DNA from: Symsagittifera roscoffensis
Lineage: Eukaryota > Xenacoelomorpha > Acoela > Convolutidae
NCBI RefSeq assembly: GCF_963678635.1
Contig: NC_087063.1
Span: forward strand, 17,050,449-17,114,448
DNA length: 64,000 nt
Direction: 5' to 3'
The notes beneath the pieces were generated by a model. That model was not told the DNA's origin, made no database searches, and saw only the letters and a list, made by a program, of their open reading frames with translations. A program made the position numbers and the translations under genes. This document shows positions 38,801-50,800 of this stretch, piece by piece. Position 1 is the first letter of the stretch. Every line of letters starts with the position of its first letter.

Positions 38801-41800
38801 AACTTATGAAATTTCGTATTTTTTTTTTGAACTTTCAGAGTATTTTTTCTTCTATTGTTTTTCGTCTCATTTTCTATTTGCTAGCTTTTGTGTAAAGTCT
38901 GTTATTTAAATAGTCAGCACTGTCTTTTGTGATGAAAAAGGAATGGCTCAACATAGCAAAAGCATTTTTAAATCAATTTTTTCGCTTGAAAACGCATAGT
39001 TCTTTCTGTTCTCTTCTATACGCTTGTGTTGAAATACAGTCGTGTTTTTTAAAACCTAACTCACTGAAGTTTGCTCTCAATTTATTTGGCGAGCGGTTTA
39101 GTAGCATGTGGTTCATGTGGTTAGAAGTGCGCTGGAATATACTATTAGAAGATGAGTAGAACCTATAAGACAGCTAGGAAAATTGTCGTAGTCAAGAAGA
39201 CGAATAGTGCTTTAACCGGAGGTCCACGGTTTTGAATCCTGTAGTCAGCATTTTTATTTTTCAAAGCTTTTATCGAATTATTGTTCCGACTTTCGATACG
39301 AAAGTAACGCAATATTTGTGCTCGGGGTGGGTTTTTTTTCTTCAGACAAATTTCGATTTTTTAACTAGCCATTTTTGACGGAATTTTTTTATATCATTCA
39401 AAAGGTATTGTTGTCCTGAGCTTAAATTTGAAAAGATATTTCACCTGTGATCGTTTTTTGTAAAGTTATGGGGTTTATAATTGCCAATTTGGGACAATTA
39501 ACGCGCGATTGCCTGCTTTGGTTTTCTTTGCAAATAGCAGCCCGCACTGACAAACTTGAAATTGAAATAGTTCTAAATCGATTTTTATACAGATAAAATA
39601 CTTTATAGAAATTGATTTACGATAGCTCATTTACATCCGTAAATCGATTTAAACTGGATTAAATGGTTTTTTACGGTAGAAAAAAAATCAATTTAATGTA
39701 TAAAAAATAGATTTAAATCGATTTGAATGGTTTTTTGCAAGGAAAGGAAAATCTCAAAACAAATTGATTTACATAACTGTTTTTTTTTGGCTTCGGAGCT
39801 GGCGCAAAATGTTCTACTCAAGAAAATCTCAAGGAGAGCTACAGAGAGCAAGTTTTGCTCAAGGAGAGTTTTGTACCGCAAACTTTTGCGTGTTAGGGAT
39901 TCCCTTTCAAATTTTACATTCTAATTCCCCAGTTAATGAGAAGTAAAACTATACAAATTTTTTTCAAAAGTCATTTTTATTATCAACGTTTTAGGCTCAA
40001 TATTGTTAGGCAAATACCATATAATAAAAATATCAAATAAAAAAAATCATTTTTTGGTGCAGAAAAGTTAGATATTTGTTATTCTCATAGCTTTTTTTCA
40101 GACCAAACATCAAAACGAAAACTTAATTGAAAATCATATGTTAAAATTTTATTTTTCTATTTTTCTCTTCCACTATTTTTCTATTGTTTGATAGTTTACA
40201 AAATCTGAACATAATCTATATATAATCTGTATAAAATGAGTATACAAAAAAGTAGTTTAAAATCTATTTAGAACCGATTGAAATTGATTTTTAAGATACA
40301 TTTTTGTAATACCTCTAAATCGATTTTGAATCGATTCAGATCGAATTTTTTAAAGTCTCTTCTACATCATCTGTATAAAATTGAGTGCAATTCTTTGCCA
40401 ATACGGGAGCCGCTTTGCCTCTATTGATTTGTTACTGTATAGTGTTATTAAACGAAATTAATTTTCACCTATTTAGGTGATATTTTTTTTCGATGGCTTT
40501 TTGTTAAAGAAAAATTCGAAAAGTTATAAGTTTTGTTTTGGTAGTTTGAGTTCTGGTTTCTTTATAAGTTGAGCTCAAAAATTTAAGAGCTTCTCTAAAA
40601 CAAGCACCAATTGCTTAAAAAATTTCGTTTTTTTAAAGATTTTCGTACCTTCGGAATAGAATGAAATTGAGTTATATCCAAACAGTGTCCATCATGCAAG
40701 ATTCTTTTTTCAGAAACGAGGATCTACATCAAAATGCCACAAATCATGCAAAACCGTTTCGAAGGACTGTGTGGTAACTTCAACGGGGACTCGACTGACG
40801 ACTTCACGGGAGCCGACGGACTCAGAACCGACAACTACATCACATTCGCTAAGTCTTTCGGAGCATCAAGCCAATGCAGGAACTTGGATATCGCTGTGCC
40901 TTCTGAAAATCCCTGCGAGGTAAAAAAAACATCCCCAATCGCCTCCCCACACCTCGGCACCTAAAACAACTTTTTACTTAAATTTTGTACCTCTGAAAAC
41001 GACAAAGAGCTTTCTTACGTTTAGCATTTGTTAACTTAACTTATTGGAACAAGCATAGCTGGTTGCTGTGCAAGTAGCACAGAATGTTCCGAGCGCTTTC
41101 TTGGAAAACTACCAAAAAAGACCATATTCGTTTTTTTGTGAGTGGTGTGATGAAAGGATATGTGCGAAAGCCTAATTTTTCGGCATTTCGGATAGTCATA
41201 GGCATATTGTACAACAATCTTCTTCGAAAAATGGCTAATAAAAAGAAAACAAAATTCAGTTTTTTGCAAAAATTTTTTGAAAACGTTTATTGCCAAGATG
41301 GCTCTAAAACTTCGAAAAATAGTTTGACTAGATTTTTCAGGGCTTGAATAAAAAATCCCGGGCTTATTTTGCGACTAATACTGAGGCTATCTTTCTATAA
41401 AAAGCCTGCGCGCTCGCTTTAATCGCTCGAAGTTGGACAAATACTCAAACGTTTTATACCAGTTTTTCTCCACATTGGGATAACCTATCGGAAATTTTTT
41501 AATGTCGTTCGAATCACGACTGTAAGAGCTTCAATGCGATACATCACTCGATTCAGTTCAATAAGTATCTGTGGCACCGTTTGTGTGTGGAAAACAAAAA
41601 AAAAAGAAAAAACTAAAACACACCCGAATACAAGTTCCTCCACATTTTCAATGGTCGGAACAATTATGTCATACGTGTATACAGGTATCTGTTGCGACAA
41701 TTTTGCGTAATGGACGAAGCAGACGAGTAGTTGAATATGTATATGATTGCAGAATGATGTTGTAAAATCGGATAAACATGCGCTATTTTTTAAGGAGAAT

Positions 41801-44800
41801 AATTAAACAAAAACCTTCTTTTGATCAGATGAATAAAATACTTCATGGATTTTGTTGGCAAAAACTAGTAAGTTATGTTCGAGAATTAAATCTGACCCGC
41901 TAAAAATTGCCGCAAGCGTTATCAAATCGGAACGTAGACTTTTCCCATCTAAACCTTTAATTATTCCGACTTTCGAAGAAAACGGAATATTTATGCTCGG
42001 TGTGATTTTTTTTATTCAGTCGATTTTCGTCGATCGAAATAATAGTTTTCGACAAAACTTTTTTATACCCCATTGAAGGTATCAACTTCTTGAGCTCAAA
42101 TGTAAAAATATTTTTTTACCTCAGATTATTTTTTGTAAAATTCAGGGGGTTTGTGTTAGTTGAAAATTGCCAAATTGGCCATGTTCTGGACTAAATTATG
42201 CGCGCTTTGAAGAATTTATTCAAATTGCTGAGAGCGTACCGCGAATTATTTATGCGTGGCGAATTATCCCGCACAACAAAATCGTTCCAAATCAAATTGA
42301 GGCTAGCTAATTGGTCGTAACAATTTCGTAAATTTCACTTTGATATTGTCCAAAAATTTATAGGTTTTCATTATTTTCTTTTCCCAAAAACTATTCGATT
42401 TCAATTAAGGGACAGTCGGAACATTCAGGGCTTTGCCCTGATATACGAGCAGTCTTGTCTAACTTAAGTACTATATAGTGTTCTCAAATATGTACTCTCA
42501 ACAACCAACAGACATATTTTGAGTATATTTGCATTTGAATGCGCGTTATATCTGAAATTTCTTTCTGCCTTGCTTTTAAGTTTACCATCTCCCAGTTGGC
42601 TTAAAGTCTGTTTTTTTTCTATTTATTCGGCTAAAAAGATTTCGGAGTGTAGTATCTTTTGCTTTCGATACAACAATTTTTAGTCCAAAAGTCGAAACTT
42701 TTTGTCCTGTTCGCGATGATTTTGGTGAATTCCAATAGGTTCCAATATTCATAGCTCCCAAAATGAAAATCAGTCGCATAAGTCCCGAAATTTTATCTTA
42801 TTGAATTCTGATTGGTTGAAATTTGAGCCAACTAATTTTTGGATCGATTGTATACTGTTCAAGCAGCATAAACTCAAGCTGCAGAATAGTGACCGCAGCA
42901 GCCGCGCCAACGTGTTGCGAGCTTGCCACTAAATGGTACGACTCTATACGAAATTTAGAGCCGGTTATCGCCGCAAAGAGACCTTAAACCAAGACTCGGC
43001 TAATTTAGTCTTTTGACCAATTGAAAAGATTTGGGACTTATGCGACTGCTTTTTTATTTTGGGACCTATGGGACTGAATTTTCCTTTTGGGACCTATGAA
43101 TACGCACCATGATTTTATGGCAGCCGAATCACCTCACTCACGAACTCCGTTTGAATTGCGAAACAACGGCTTAAATTATAAGTGTTTCTCTTTGTGATCC
43201 GGCTAGATTCTTTCAATAAATAGTTTAAATGTCAACAATTCAGCCATGAATCTCAAGTAGTTACAGATAAAACGTTAATAAACTGAAGAAAAATTCTGTT
43301 CATTTCAATGATTGAAAACTAAAAGTTGCTTGCTTTTGTCCCTGGACTGTCATACGAAGTTGCTTAACTGCTGAGCCGCTCTCAATTTGGTTACGAATGG
43401 TCTAAATACTCTCAAATCTGATCTTTGAACATGACAGCATGTTTTCGTGTTCTGCGTAGGTGGACGGCGGAATTCGTGAAACGTGGGCAAAGTCTCAGTG
43501 CAGCTTCTTCCGAGAGGACGCCTTCCTCCCTTGCGTGGCACTGCTTGGAAGGGAACCCTTCGAGGACGACTGTAAGTCGGACGCGTGTGCCTGTGTCGAG
43601 TCGGGAGACATCTCCTGCTTCTGCACCGCTGCCGAGAACTATGCCAAGCTGTGCAAGGAGGCCGGCATCATTGTCGATTGGCGAACCAATGAGCGATGCC
43701 GTGAGTCAATTGATGTGATTCGAAGTCATAGGTAGCTTGAAGCCATCCAACTGTAACAGTCACCTTAATGTCCGGTCAAAATCTAAAGCGTTCTCTCAGA
43801 AACTTGCCTGTTGCTCTAGTTTTCTGAAATTGGCTTAATTCTATCATTAAATTGTCAATCAGAAAACAATCGAGAAATAGAGAGAGTTTTAAGGTGGTAT
43901 GGCATTTTTTCTCTGAAATTCGAAGTTTAAGATCATTTATCCACGATGGATTGGGCCAACATACAAGCTGTACAGCTCATCACGGCGAACCGCTGTTGTG
44001 CCCCTGCTTATGAACTACATGCAATTTTTTTTAACTTTTCTGGGCTGGGTAATGTTGCCTCACCCTCAAGCAACGAGCACGGATCATGGCGGGCCTCGAC
44101 CTTTCGATTGAGAGGCGGAGACGTAACCATTTCACCACTGCTCCCATTAGTTTGAAAACAAAATCATTTTTAAATTTATTTGAAGTCGTTAACATTTTGC
44201 GAAGTGTGATGGCTATCTCTTGCTTTGCTTCCAGCCTACTGTTGCGACAATACTGAGGAGGAGTTCTCTTATTGTATGGGGAGGGAGAACTCGTGTAAGT
44301 ACAAGAATGACACAGACATCAAAACTCTACGATCTATGGACTGCTTCGAAGGATGCACTTGTAAAGCGGGATTCTTCAGAAACGAAGGTAAATAACATGC
44401 GGACCCACTAAACTATCGCTTTGTTGGGGGATATCGTTTACTTATTTTTGAGCTTCATTTTTCCCGAAAATCAAAATCCAGCATTTTGCCTATTGACTTA
44501 AACATGATCATGACTAGGGTGCTTTGGTCATTTTAGGGTGGGGCTTTGTTCATGATGCACAATTAGTAGTCTACGTGCTAATGATATTTGGTTGTATCCG
44601 AAAACCGCAGCATTTAAAAAAGCGAAAATTTTTGTATTCCTGGAAAGTAATCACGTGTGTTTTAATACATATTCGAGAAACTTGATATTGTGAAAGAAAG
44701 CGGGGTAAATCAAAATCATACTAAGCGTCCTAATTGACGCATTTCTGGATAAGTTGCGAGGAATGATTACAATTTTCATGTATTAAGAAGAGGATAATGA

Positions 44801-47800
44801 AAAGTTAATTCTTTTGGGCTATAGCCCTCTAACTGTCAAATTGAAAATTAGAGCAGATTTGACGAATCCGATTGGCTAAACTAGATTCTCTGGAAAACTA
44901 ATGAAACACTCTTTATACATTTAAAGTAGAATCAAATTTGGGTGATGAATTGAAAAATAATTAAATTTTCAGCTGTTCAACAAGTTTTGTGTCTGTTTTC
45001 AGAAACAGGAGAGTGCGTAGAGGAAGAATCGTGTCCTTGTTACTACATTGACGACAATGGGTTCAACCAAGTTGCGCAGCCGGGCGAGATGGTCAAACGG
45101 TCAAATTGCACCATGTGGTTAGTCTTCAACTCATTCATTAATCCTGTCATTGAAACTTTCCTTTTTTTGATCGCTGATTCGAGTAATCCGGGGTTTAAGG
45201 TTTTCACTTTTTAACTGCTGATTTTTTGTTCACAATCATATCATATCATGTCAGTTGCAATTTCATTGATGCAACCGCAGAATGGCCAACGCTGCCTCGA
45301 CGTACAAAAGCGTCTCGTTGAATTCTTGGTTTGAAACTGGACATGACTTACTGAACGACATAATTGGCCTTCTACTACAATTCCGGGAAAAACCTGTGGC
45401 CGTATCGGTGGATATTGAAGGCTTGTTTAGGCAAATAGGTATTAAAGAGGAAGATCAAAATGCGCTTCGCTTCGCTTGATTTACCAAAAACGGTATGAAG
45501 CAATACCAATACACGCGACTTATCTTTGGTCCAAAATGCTCATCATCCCTAGCTATTTCGCGCTTCATCAAACAGCTGCCGATTACTGCGTAACCAAGCC
45601 CAAAATTGCCCAACTGCTGCATGAATGTTTCTAAATAGACTACTTTGTTCATTCGTTGAGAACGAAAAATGAAATTACAGAGTCTCTACTCTACAACTAA
45701 AATCGTCCCTAAGACAGGGGGATTCAACCTAACCAAGTTCGTATTTAACTTTCACAACGTCATCTAGTCAATTGATGGAAGTGAAAAATCCTACTGATGA
45801 TAGAGTGCCTTGGCTTCTAGGCATCAAATGGGATACAACTGACGATACGATATTCGTGCAACCAACAACCAAATTACCTGATACTACAACCTCTACACTC
45901 CCAACAGTCCTATCTACAGTAGCAAAGGTTTTCGACCCTCTAGTTATCTTTGCGCCTTTTGCCATACAGCTTAAAAACCCTCATCAAAACCTGTCGAAGT
46001 CTGGTATTTCGTGGACGAACCCCTGCCCAGTGACTTTGTTCCAATGATCGACAAATAGGTCGACCAATGCAAACAAGGACCCCTGTGATGCTGCCGCGCT
46101 TACTTGGACCACAACTGTCACTTAGTGACATACAGCTTATTGTGTTTGACGACGCTTCGCAAGAAGCCATGGTTACTTGTATCTTCTTCCGAACTGTAGG
46201 TAACTCTGGCATACGTTTACGTTCTACTTTTTGATTGGCAGAACAAAGGTAGCTCCACTGAACAATGAAAGCATTTTAATTTTGGAACTTCAAGCCGCCT
46301 TTATGAGCGCACGGCTGTGCAAGTTCACGGCTAATGAACTGCGATTGAAACCCCAGTCAACTCCTAATTGGAGAGATAGCATAACAGTTTTGTCCTAGTT
46401 TGGATTGACCGGTAAAACGAAATTTTACTGCGCAAACAATCCGTGAAAATTTTACTTGGTGCGAAGCCGAATATATCCTTTAGTAAACTCAAACTAGAAG
46501 ACTATGCTAAGCGTGGAATTGAACACAAAGACGTAAGCAAGCTCCAGAATCTCTACTCATTATTGAGGCTATACAGGGCTGCTGCTGGTCCAAATTTTCT
46601 CTGGTGCCGTATAGTTTTTCAATTCTGCAATCAAAATCTTTGCAAAACAAAATTTGCCCGAGTTGATCTAGTTTTTTTCAGTTAAGTGACCACACGCTCA
46701 TTGTAATGTCGTTGACGTTATCATTATCAAACTTTCCATATTTGAATATCATTCAGAAGTCCTTTGTTCATGTTATCTAATGTATTTGCAGATATTGTGT
46801 TAATTTCAATCTGTTTTTTGAAAACGGTTTCCAGGTTTTCTGTTCATGCCTTTTTGTATAGCAAGCGGTGCAAAGCTCCGCTTTATTTGCGGAAAACAGT
46901 GCCATATGGAGGAGCTTATGATAAAGAGGTCGAATCTCTGAGGATATGATTTGGGCTTCTACCCTCACCTTATAAATCCGCTACTGGTCCAAGGTCGCCT
47001 AAATCATCGACCAAACAGCAAACATTTTCGGACTGGCATTTTGAAATTTCAAGAAATTGGCCATTTGCTTCGTTATTTCGTCTGTGTAATCATTCCATCT
47101 GTCAACAATGTGTTTTGTTTTCCAGTACATGCAAACAAGGGTCGATGAACTGTGTTGAAATTGAAAGTTGTTGTGTGACCGGAATCCTCTGTGGGGACAT
47201 TTGCCTCCCAGAAAACGTCTGGTGCGACGGTGTCTGTGATGGCCCAAAGATCAATGGAGAGTGTTGCGACGAAATCGGAGACCACTGCAAAAAGAGTAAG
47301 TCTTGCCTGATTTTCTAGGTCCACTAATTTTCTAGATCCAGGATACCCTGACTGGTTTGAAGACCCTCCGAAGTTTAAAAAAAACATGTGTGCTTTTCTC
47401 TTAAAAACTCGCGTACGGTGTGAAATTTAAAAGTTAGAGCTTTTTTGGTGTTGAAAAAGATTTTGGATCATAAGTTTTATCGACTGGTGCACCTGGCGCG
47501 TTATTTATACGCAGCTTCAATTGCGGTCAAGAGTTTATTTAAAATTTGGTTCATAAAAGTCAGTAAGTAACTGCATTTTTTATGGAGCTTGATAGTTTTT
47601 TTTGACTAAAATAGTCTATTATTTTTGTTGACAGGCAAATAAATAACTGATTCGAAAATAACATAACTAAAAACAAATAACTGATTCGAAAATAAAATAA
47701 CTAAAAACAAATAACTGATTCGAAAATAAAATAACTAAAAACAAATAACTGATTCGAATTGGTCTCATTAGTAAGATTTGCTATGATTTAGACGGGACAT

Positions 47801-50800
47801 GTGACGACTGTGCCCCCGGCCAGCTTTGTTGTGGGGACGACTCCAAGGAGTGCTATGATCCAAAAGAAGAATGCGATGGAATGGTCTCTTGTCCAGGGGG
47901 CGGAGACGAGGTCAACTGCGGTGAGTTGCGTGATCGATCAATTACAAAAAAAATAATCGTTATCGTAGCAATAAGCAATGATGCTTTTGTTTTTTTTTTC
48001 CCCAGTTTTTCCACTTCTTTTTTGAATTATAACTTCGTTCTAAGTTCTGTTTGCACTTTTTTAAGCGTCATGGTGCACTCATCCTATAATTGTTGTATTT
48101 GAATATAGTTTGAATATTGAATTTATTTAGATTTTTTGAATTTTTGAAAAATGTCTAGCAAAGATTGAGTTTTTGACAAAACACTACCAAGGATACTGTT
48201 CAGGCCAGTAAGACTATAGACTTACTTGGCCCTATAGACTTACTTAGTGACTTGAAAATAAATAATGACGGTGTAGGTTTTATTTTTCAATGATTCATAA
48301 CATGGTCTTGGTAGGATGCACGTGCCCTGATGGCTATACGATCTGTGAAGCGATTAACTACAACGAGCAGGAGGGATGTCCGCCCTGTTTCAGAGAAAGT
48401 GATGTCTGCGATGGCACCTGCGACTGTCCCGAAACAGACGGCGAGTGTGCCGACGAAAAGTTGGTCTAATACATTTACATTTTTTCAAATGATGCACTTC
48501 ATTTAACCTAATGAGTAGATTGGCATTTTTTCAAGAAAATGATTATTTTTGGGAGCCGTATTTGTCGAGTGGGGTAATTGTATATTTTCAATAGCCTCAA
48601 TTTTCACTGCGTGGCACAAATTTTTAGACACCCCGACAAGAAAGTAAAGCTTTTTTAAAAAGTCAATGGACGTAGTGAAAATCTTTTTAGGTCGAGATGA
48701 TTTTTTTGTTTTTCTTACAAAGTAGTCTTAAAATTTGATAACGCCAACAAATTCAAAAACTTAGAAAAAAAAGTTTAAATTGATTACATTTTGAAATTAT
48801 AAGAAGAACAAGTTTATTGAACCCGTGGTTGCGTGCTAATGGAGGTGGGTTTTAGGGTTGAGATTCTAACGCTAAACTTGACCTTCCAGAAACTCTGAGT
48901 TTAGGAGATATGGACGATTTTACGATTTCTGAAAAAAATTCAAAAACTTAGAAAAAAACCAAATCGATTACATCCTCAAATTATTAGAAGAAAAAATTTA
49001 TTGAACCCTTGATGTCATATTAATGGGGGTGTATTTTAAGATTGAGGCTCTAATGCTAAAACATGACCTTACAGAAACTCCTAGCTTAGGAGAAATGAAC
49101 GATTTTTGAAAAAAAGTTAAAAAACTTGGAAAAAAATCTAAATAATTTGCTATTTAGTTGTTTTTTTCTTTCTTACCGGCGATTGCCTGCCTACGAAGGT
49201 ATAATTTAGAATTTTGATTAGACTGGTAAAACTTGACCGTCCAAATGCTCGTAGCTTAGGAGTTACGGATGAATTTACGAATTTTTACGAATATGGATGA
49301 ATTTACGAATTTCTCCGAGTCTCATTTTAAAAATTACTAATAACAATGAATTGCTAAATTTATGTAATGATTGGCCGGATAAATTTATTTCTTCTTTCTT
49401 ACAATTTACGACCATAAATCAACTAATCGAGGGCAGATCGTTCCTTTAATTGTGTCTGTTGGAGCTTGCACCTCCCTATCTACTTTTTTTGCTATTTAGG
49501 GATTGTTGTCCGGAGACATACTACCAGTGCTACACCCCCAAAGGTGAGTTCGAATGTCTCCCAGGAGGGGCCAAGTGTGACGGACACTGCGACTGTGCCG
49601 ACTGCAGCGACGAATCCGACTGCTGCTCCAATGTTTGTTCCAATAACTCCACTTACCGATGTGAATTCGACAGGGCACAGGTTTGTGTGTTTTTTTCCAC
49701 TCCTTTTTCCACTTTGTGTGTTTTTCCAATTTTGCCAAGATCAGTTTAACAGTTCAAAGTATCCTTTTTTAAGTGGGAGCCTTATTAAGAAACCTTGTAA
49801 AGATCATACAAGATTTAGCCAAGTGAGCATGCATGATTATTTGCGAAGATAACCTTGATGCAAGGAAATGTTTAAAAGATCTTGGCAAAACTTTTCAAGG
49901 ATCTTGGTGGCCTAAAACTTTTCATGAAGTTTTTCATCTCAATCTTGAGACCATCACCAGACGGGTTTAAAAAATACTTGGGTACAACTCTGATAGACAG
50001 GTCTCTAGAATAAGCTATGATAGATTTTAAGAATCATTGAATGTAGTGAAGACTCTTACATAGGTCTTAATGGTTTTTTGTTTGTTTTTTTTTTGCTGAG
50101 AAAAAGTCTTTCAAAATGCTCTAATAACTTCAGTTGTGCCTTTATACATATCAATTCATTTATGAATGCCCGCAGGTATACATGCACTTTTTGAATTCAA
50201 TTCAAGTTCAGTTGCTAAAATGAAGACAAGTTACGCTCTCCAATAGCGAGTGGACATGGCGCGAAAAAAGGTTTTTCGAAAGTGGAATTAAATTTTGAGA
50301 GATCCCAACGGAATTAAAAATTAACCCAATGATCAATTTTTTTCACATTGGGTTGATTTTATATTTTTATCAAAAACGTGTCAATCATGAATAGTTTTGA
50401 AATTCAAAGAAATTGAAGGCAATTTAATTTTTTCTTCGACGTAGTTTCGACTCAGCTACTTTTTTGTCAAAACTATTATAAATTCGTAAAATTCGAAGAC
50501 CTTTAAAATACTTTTCCCCCTGAAATTCGACTTTATCTTGCTTTCTGAGCCCACTTACTTAAAATTTGCACATAACAAGTGTCCATTGAGTTTTTAAGAA
50601 CTCTTCGGATGTTCAAAAGTTACTGTTTTATTGGGAGGCGTGGAGCTGATTTTGGTTTAGAGCCATCATTTGATAATTTTGCAGGGATTCGATGAAAATG
50701 TGTGTCCTTGCGTGGAACTGGGCTGTGGATTCTGTACCACTGGCAACTATAGCGTATGCAAGGCTGGGGAATTCAAGAAGTACTGCGAAGTCGATGGTAG

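Larger units (their letters stand above)
36207..40713. other. Intron 21 (4.5 kb)
   Basis: Contains the 'tactgtgcatgtagcacaga' dispersed repeat (36280-36960), a ~280 bp family copy near 37800-38010, and a tRNA-like segment at 38160-38250. Also a short tandem 'gtaaaactatcatctct' (38410-38490), a tRNA-like 'aaccggaggtccacggttt' near 39215, and an 'aaatcgattt'-rich stretch (39570-40350). No exon recognised. Confidence 0.6.

Noticed and set aside
44220-44411. + strand open frame overlapping exon 24
   Set aside because: Wrong frame; the TIL reading in the neighbouring frame fits the phases and Cys pattern.
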